This document shows, piece after piece, positions 57,606 to 64,000 of a stretch of 64,000 nucleotides of DNA. The notes under the pieces were generated by a model. That model had not been told where the DNA came from, did not search any database, and saw only the letters and a list, made by a program, of their open reading frames with translations. The DNA comes from Cricetomys ansorgei (lineage: Eukaryota > Chordata > Mammalia > Rodentia > Nesomyidae), in the NCBI GenBank assembly GCA_026225945.1, contig JAMJFZ010001868.1:6974001-7038000 (forward strand), given 5' to 3'. Position 1 is the stretch's first letter. Each line of letters opens with the position of its first letter. A program made the translations under genes and the position numbers.

Positions 57606-57869
57606 AGACTATTCCTCTATATTTTACAGGCTATTGATTACAACAAAGGAGTTTATCCCCAGTAAACTTTAAGTGTGTTAATGTATAATTATCTATGCAA
57701 TTGTTAATAATATATAAGGAGAAAGTAATTAAAATTAAAAGATTAATGTGAGAAAGAATGACCACCTTGCTACTCTAGGTGAGAAAAAGAGGGGAAGTAT
57801 TTGTAAAGGTGGTATTTATGTAAAACTCATTTTTTAATATATTTCAAATTAAGAAAGAATTACATCACT
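57606..57869. other. Unassigned AT-rich spacer
   Basis: No recognised feature. Confidence 0.5.
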
Positions 57870-58590
57870 TTCCCTCCTTCCTTTCCTCTTCAGGCCCTCC
57901 CATCTAACCTTCCATTACCAACATGCCAAGCCATTCATAAAGGTACAGTAACATATGTCAGTGGCAAACCACAGCTCTCAAACTGGACTTAAGGCCAACC
58001 CACTATAAGGGGAATCTAGCCAGCTTCCCCGGGGCTGATGAAGTCACAGACCTTAACAAAGAATCCACTATAGCCACTTTGCTAAGCCAGCATAAATCCT
58101 GACTATATTCTAATACTTATTTTATATGCAGAGATAAATATAGCTACCATGCCCCATCAAAGATGCGTCTCTTTAAAGCAAATGGAGAACAAAACAGAAA
58201 AATCATAAAGATCAGTAGATTGTGAGGAGCCTAGTCTCAAGAGATACATTGATATCTGTTGTGGAAGTTTGTTTTTAATTATGTATAGAAAGTTTATTTT
58301 CAATTATGTAATAATTATTTTACAAAATAATTTATATATATATAGATTATACATTTTACAAAATAATTTATAAATTTATTTTATAAATTTAACAAATTTA
58401 TAAGGCAAATTATTTATATATAAGTAAAAATAAACTTCCACAACAAATATCACGGCTTCTGCTTCTATTGCTCACTGAACATCACAGAAGAGGGGGCAGA
58501 AAATTATAAGAGCCAGAATAACAGGAAATCTACTGTGAAACAGTTTCTTCTAGAAATGACTACATAAACAAGTATATTTGTTTAATGTGT
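57870..58590 (+). mobile_element. L1 3' UTR, Lx-type, interrupted
   Basis: Lx 3' UTR text in plus orientation: cacagctctcaaactggact, taaggccaacccactataag, tgtgaggagcctagtctcaa, then an interruption at 58250-58452, then gctcactgaacatcacagaa, taagagccagaataacagga and cagtttcttctagaaatgac. It is diverged from its relative at 42200-43000 but keeps the order. Confidence 0.8.
58250..58452. repeat. AT-rich foldback with 38-bp inverted ends
   Basis: The first 38 bases (58250-58287, starting tgatatctgttgtggaagtt) are the reverse complement of the last 38 (58415-58452) with four mismatches. The interior is almost only A and T and contains further inverted and direct repeats, such as ttacaaaataatttata twice near 58320 and 58355. 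It interrupts an L1 3' UTR. It could be a MITE-like element or a locally grown AT hairpin. Confidence 0.85.
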
Positions 58591-60237
58591 TTAATAAACA
58601 CAATATCCATAAGACAATAATATCTCTAAAGAATACACAAATCCAATATTGAACTCAGTCTAGATCAGTGTAATACTCTAAGATCTATGCTTTACTAAGT
58701 GGATCCTATTGCTATATTTCTATTTTATTTTTAATATAGAATTAATAATATGATTCAATTTATTGAAGATCTTGCTCAACCATAGCAGACTCTGGGCCAC
58801 ACGTTTATTTATTTGTAAGAGTCTCAAAAGGTCTCTCCACTCTCATTCAGCTTCCTATATAAACTCTGCAGGGGAGGAGCTGAAAAACACGTTCTGAAGA
58901 GTAAGACTTCATGTTTTATTGATGGAAGTTCAAGGAACATACAGAACATACTTCCTGGCTTCAATATTTCTACTGTTAAAATCTTAATTCTTAATCCAAG
59001 AATTAGCTTGCACTACATAATTGAATGACAGGAATTTTTATCTCCTTCAAATATATATAAAACAGTTTCTAACAGAACTCTTCCCAAATAATAATTGAAT
59101 TTATTTTCTACAAAATTGTCCTATTCCTTTCACTATTTTTTATATAAATAACTTTAATATTTCATAACATATATATGTTCAAGGATGTTTTATCACATAT
59201 TAATAGACATGTGATATGTAAGGAATTTTTTGTTTAATTTTCTACTCTGCACACAATACTCGGAAGTAGGCTTTATTTAAGGACCATGAGTACAACATTA
59301 AAATAAGAAAATCTAGGCATTTCTAAACTTGAAGTATATATTCAATATTAAAAGGAGTAACAGGAAATTCTATGACTAGATAATATTAGTGTCTGGGAAC
59401 ACAATATTTAAATTACTCAACCTATAGAAAGATTATTTCAAGTTATAACAAAATATCAGAAGTTGTCAAGATTAGATATTCATCACAAACTCCAAAGGAC
59501 CTATCCTGGTTTGAGTACATTTTAGTTCTTGTAGAAAGTCCTGTCTCCCTCCCTCCATGTAAAATTCAACTTTACCACAGGAAACATTTTGCTGCCTCCA
59601 ACAACTTTGCACTTTGCTTTCAGATACTTGTGATATCATTAATTTATAAGTCTGAATTTTAATCTTATTCTCAAGAGAACATTTATTCCCCTCTCATATC
59701 CTTTGTGAAACCTGGAATCTATGTCAGCATACAAATCACTAGCTTTACTTATAATCTTTTGGCTTAGCAAATCTGACTTCCTATCAGAATGCTATAGAAA
59801 TTCATTTGTCTGTAGCATCCACTGAGCCCTCAAATCTTACATCAAGTATTTCTGAATTTGTGGGAAAGGTCCTGCTGTGCATTATGTGCTCCCAAAAAAC
59901 ATCTGCCTAGAGATGACTAAAGAATCTATAGCCACTGGCTGGGTCACCCATTGAATTTCTCTGAGCAATTTTGAATCTGAATAGGAAAGAATGGCATATT
60001 CCTTATCAAAACAGAAGTAGAAGGAAGAAAATTTCTGGAGCTGCCCTAGCCCTTGGCTTTCGAAGGCCTAGTGCCTTTGTGGATCTCTAGTTTTTTATCT
60101 TGACCCTTGTGAACAGTTTCAGAGGATGTCTCTTCCTGAAAGTCAACATGACAATCAAAGGACTGGAAAGAAAACAGAAATAATATACTCAACTGCCTAA
60201 TGCATTTTATTGTTTGGTATTTATTATTCATTCATTC
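58591..60237. other. Unassigned AT-rich DNA
   Basis: About 1.6 kb with no recognised gene or repeat. A 61-codon minus frame (60046-60231) has no domain. ATTC units precede the B1 at 60228-60245. Confidence 0.45.
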
Positions 60238-60383
60238 ATTCATTTTGAGATAGCATTTCACTATATAGACCTGGCTAGGTTGGAACTCTGTATGTAGGCA
60301 ATGCTGGCCTTGAACTCACAGAAATCCTACTGTCTCAGCCTCCAGAGCTGGGATTAAGGACTTTTCATTACTATGCTTGACTA
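60238..60383 (-). repeat. B1 SINE
   Basis: Reversed B1: attttgagatagcatttcac, tatagacctggctaggttgg, caatgctggccttgaactca, cagaaatcctactgtctcag and ctccagagctgggattaagg. More diverged than the copy at 10263. Confidence 0.9.
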
Positions 60384-63229
60384 ATTATTTCATTTTTTTC
60401 CTAGAATTTTCTGCCTTCATATAGTTTGTAATAACTGCTACATTTGAAAATAGAATTAATTATATTTAACTAAGCAGTAAAAGCTATGATAAACAATACT
60501 TTATTTTCTTGTTAGTTTATGTTTGGCTTTGATATTTTTTCCTTTAAAAGAAAACTTTGTGGTACCATGTGGTATACTTTTCTTAAAATACAAATTATTA
60601 ATTATTTTTAATTTATTTTTCTTCTTTCATACACTACATCCTAACCCCTTCCTCTTCTCCCTCTACTCCTCCCAACTTCCCCCATCTTCCCTCTCCCTCA
60701 GATCTACCTCCTTCTCTTACCTACCAGCTGACCACTGCCCCCCCAACTCCCACTTCTCCCTAGAAAAGAACAATACTCCCAGAGTTATCATTCAAACAGG
60801 GCATGGCTTAACAACAGGGAACAAAGCCAGGTACTACTCCCTACATCAAGAGTAGACTAGACAATCGAAAGGATCCCAAGTTAAAAGGGGCAGAGGCTCT
60901 CCCATTCCAACCTGTAGGAGTTTTGCAGAGCACCAAGCCAGACAGTCATAAGATATATTTAGGGGATCCTGCAGGTTCTGTGTCTGCTGCTTAAGTCTCT
61001 GTGAGCCCCTAAGAGTGCTGGTCAGTTGACAATGTGAGGCTTGTTCTCCTGGTATCCTGGAATCCTCTGGTCCCCATAATCCCTCCTCCTCCTCTTCCAT
61101 GGGGTTCCCCAATATCTGCAAGATGTTTAGCACTGGGTCTCTGAATATGTTCCCATTGGCTTTGTTGTGGCCTCTCTGAGGAAGATTGGGTTAGACACGG
61201 ATCTATGAACAGATCATGGCATCATTAGAAATCATTCCAGTCTCTTGTTCCCTCCTTTGGCATGGGGTTCTGCCCTTCCATTGTCCTAGTGGATCCTGCC
61301 AGCAGATAGGCCTTATGTTGGAGGTTTTGTGGCTGGGATAGTGTCTAACTCTCACCACTGGAAGACTTGCCTCATCCCAGAAGACCTGTTCAGACTCCCT
61401 GTCCCTAATTATTAAAAGTTCGTTAGGGTCTCCCTCATAGATTCTAGTGAGTTTCCACTGCACTAAGTCTCATGATCACCCCTTAATTGTTCCCAATTTT
61501 GGTTGTCTCTCCTTTGACCACTCTCCCCTTTCTAGTCCCCTCCACTCCTATTCCCATCCTCCCCTAGCCCATCTGCATCATCTGTTCAATTTCCAATTTA
61601 CCAGGGACACCCTTGTCTCCCCATTAGGGCCTTCTTTGTTGCATAGTCTCTCTGGGTTTGTTGCTATTAATACTGGTCTCCCTTGGTTAACAGTTAATAT
61701 CCATGTATAAATGAGTACATACCATGATTTTCTTTCTGGGACTTGAATACCTCACTCGGGATGTTTGACTATAGTCATTGTTTTTGGGAGTTGAGCAATA
61801 CTTCATTGTGTAAATGTACCATAATTTCCTTATCCATTCTTCAGTTGAGGAGCATATAAGTTGTTTTCAATTTCTGACTATTAGGAATAAAGCTGCTATG
61901 AACATAGTTGAGCAAGTGACCTTGTGGTAAAATGGAGTGTCCCTCAGGTATAAGCCAAGGAGAAGTATTGCTGGGTCTTGGGGTAGGTTGCTTTCCAATT
62001 TCCTGAGGAATTGCCATATTGATTTTCATAATAACTGTACAAGTTTGCACTCCCACCAGCAATGAGGCGTGTTTCCCTTGCTCTACATCCTTGAAAGCAT
62101 GAGCTGTCCTTTGTGTTATTGGTCTTAGCCATCTGACAATTGTAAGATAGGATCTCAAAGTGGTTTTGATTTTTATTTTCTGGATGACTAAGGATGTTAT
62201 ACATTTCTTTAAGTCTTTCTTAGCCATTTCATATTACTCTATTGAAAATTATGTTTAAATCTATACCCATTTTTAATTGGATTATTTGATGTCTAGTTTC
62301 TTGAGTTCTTGAGTATTTTGGAGATTAGCCTTCTATCAGATGGGGAGTTAATAAAAAATTTTTCCCATTCTGTGGGTTGCTACTCTGTCTTATTGTCAGT
62401 GTGCTTTGCCTTACAGAAGCTTTTCAGTTTCATGAGGTCCCATTTATTAATCATCGATCTTAGTGCCTGAGCTACCAGTGTTCTTAAGGAAGTTGTTTCC
62501 TGTGCTAATGCATTCAAGTTTCTATTCTATCAGGTTCAGTGTATCTGGTTTTATGTTGAGGTCTTTGATCCACTTGGACTTGCATTTTGTGCATGGTGAT
62601 AAATGTGGATCAATTTGGATTTTTCTACATGTAGACATCCAGTTAGATCAGCACCATTTGTTAAAGATGCTTTCTTTGTTCCAGTATATATTTCTGGCTT
62701 CTTTTCGAAAATCAGGTGTCTGTAAGTGTGTGGATTTGTGTCTGGATCTTTGATTTGTTTCCACTGATCAATGTGTCTGTTTTTGTGCCAGCACCATGTG
62801 GTTTTTATAACTATGACTTGGTGGTACAGTTTGAGATAAGGGATGGTGATACCTCTAGAAGTTCTTTATTTTTGAGGGTTATTTTAGATATTCTGGGTTT
62901 TTTTGTTTTTCCATATGATGTTCAAAGTCTGTAAAAAAATGTATTGTGATTTTTAAAGGGATTGTGTTGAATCTGTACATTGCTTTTGATAAGATGGCCA
63001 TTTTACTATGTTAATCCTACCAATCCAGGAACATGGGAGATCTTTCCATCTTCTGATCTTCTGGGATTTTCTTTAATTTTTTTCTTCAAAGACTTAAAGT
63101 TTTTTGTCATATTTGTCTTGGTCAGTGTCATCCCAAGATATTTTATGTTGTTTGTGGCTAATGTGAAGGACATTGTTTCCCTAATTTCTTTCTTAGTCCA
63201 TTTGTCATTTGTATATAGGATGGTTATTC

Positions 63230-63268
<39 letters not shown>
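63230..63268. repeat. TG dinucleotide repeat inside L1 ORF2
   Basis: About 19 TG units within the reversed ORF2, giving Cys/Val and Thr/His artefact frames. Confidence 0.97.
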
Positions 63269-63270
<2 letters not shown>

Positions 63271-63783
63271 AAATGTTCTGTAGATATTTATTAGATCCAT
63301 CTGGTTTATAATGTTTGTTAGCTCCAGTGTTTCTCTGTTTAGATTTTGCCTGGATGACCTATCAGTTGGTGCCAGTGGGGCATTGAAAGCTTCCACTCTC
63401 AGTGTGTGAGGGTCAATATGTGTTTTAAGTTTGTGTTTCTCTAACAAATATGGGAGCCTTTGTGTTGAAGGGATAGATGTTAAAAATTGAAATGTTATCT
63501 TGGTGAATTTTGCATAAAGTGTCCTTCCCCATCTCTTTTGATTAATTTATGTTTGAAGACTATTTTGACACTAGCTTGCTTCTTAAGTCCATTTGCTTGG
63601 GAGTTCTTTTCCTATCCCGGTACTTTGAGGTAATGTTCATCTTTGGGGTTGAAGTGTGTTTCTGGTATGCAGCAGAAGGATGGATCCTGTTTTCACATCG
63701 ACTTAGTTGACTGTGATTAGATCTCACATTGATGTACAGAGATACCAATGACCAATGCTTGTTAGGTCTTATTATTTTGAAGC

Positions 63784-63784
63784 T

Positions 63785-63837
<53 letters not shown>
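63784..63837. repeat. TG dinucleotide repeat inside L1 ORF2
   Basis: About 27 uninterrupted TG units, the longest TG tract in the window, also within the L1. Confidence 0.97.
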
Positions 63838-63840
<3 letters not shown>

Positions 63841-64000
63841 CCTTCTATTGATTTTGACGGAATGAGGTTATTTATTTTCTGTGTTTTCATGAACATAGTT
63901 AACCTTCTTAGGTTGGAGTTTTCCTTCCAGTACCTTCTGTAGGGATGAATTTGTAGCTAAACAGTATTTGAATTTGGCTTTAACATGGAATACTTTGTTT

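Larger units (their letters stand above)
60590..64000 (-). mobile_element. LINE-1 with 3' UTR and partial ORF2, runs off the right edge
   Basis: The largest element here, over 3.4 kb. The 3' end at about 60590 is A-rich on the minus strand (gaagaaaaataaattaaaaa). Next comes the G-rich tract (seen as ctcttctccctctactcctc), a 3' UTR of about 1.1 kb, and ORF2 from 61694 upward. The 5' part, including ORF1, lies beyond the window if present. It is the only large L1 here and is interrupted by two TG repeats. Target duplications cannot be checked without the 5' end. Confidence 0.93.
61694..64000 (-). pseudogene. LINE-1 ORF2 (endonuclease/reverse transcriptase), C-terminal part, broken
   Basis: ORF2 supplies the endonuclease and reverse transcriptase of L1; only the region after the polymerase core is in view. 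The C-terminus reads EVFKSQKENHGMYSFIHGY and stops at 61694-61696. Upstream on the minus strand come WIRKLWYIYTMKY (about 61820-61860), HCWWECKLVQ of the Cys-rich segment (62037-62067) and KIKIKTTLRSYLT (about 62140-62180). These blocks fall in different frames, so at least two frameshifts separate them, and part of the segment between YIYTM and the C-terminus is deleted. The TG repeats at 63231 and 63784 also interrupt it. It cannot encode an active protein. Confidence 0.88.

Noticed and set aside
61841..62227. 128-codon frame as an intact small gene
   Set aside because: It is a frame-shifted slice of L1 ORF2.

Overview
The window looks like AT-rich, gene-poor nuclear DNA from a muroid rodent, probably a cricetid (hamster, vole or deer-mouse type). 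The placement rests on rodent-specific repeats: a B1 SINE with target-site duplications, B2/B3/B4-type SINEs, rodent L1 3' UTRs of the Lx type, a rodent MaLR-type LTR and several endogenous-retrovirus LTRs. Older repeats shared by placental mammals (MIR, L2, MER5, L1M) lie between them. The species call is inference. I found no bacterial-style genes, operons, CRISPR arrays, rRNA or tRNA genes.

No cellular protein-coding gene could be supported. The longest open frames (about 60-155 codons) sit on repeats or lack any recognisable domain. The only real coding homology is decayed LINE-1 ORF2, at about 34.2-35.2 kb and from 61.7 kb to the right edge. One stretch at 50865-51013 has good splice sites around an open frame and is offered as a weak exon candidate. 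The window is best read as intergenic DNA or part of a very large intron.

Layout: 1-3.7 kb, mostly unique with MIR and B4 relics. 3.7-6.3 kb, two related gammaretrovirus-type solo LTRs (the second with a 4-bp duplication) and a reversed L1 3' UTR. 7-18 kb, L2, MIR, B1, B4, two copies of an LTR-like repeat, a B2, an L1 3' UTR piece and a long TCTA microsatellite. 21.3-23.7 kb, an L2 relic, a class-II-type solo LTR with a perfect 6-bp duplication, then a 4 x 46-bp minisatellite joined to a second LTR whose relative lies at 56.8-57.6 kb. 24.5-32.2 kb, B4, a MaLR-type LTR, pyrimidine and TG repeats, and L1/MaLR relics. 34-45 kb, a patchwork of L1 and SINE fragments in both orientations. 45-56 kb, mostly unique with L2, L1, MER5 and MIR relics. 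56.8-58.6 kb, an LTR and an L1 3' UTR split by an AT-rich inverted repeat. 60.2-64 kb, a B1 and a 3.4-kb L1 running off the edge.

The best-supported structural observations are the two LTRs with intact duplications, the minisatellite at the LTR edge, and the about 200-bp foldback inside the L1 at 58.25 kb. I saw no clear sign of a new functional system. Repeat family names are from memory of consensus sequences, and boundaries are good to roughly 5-30 bases unless duplications fix them.
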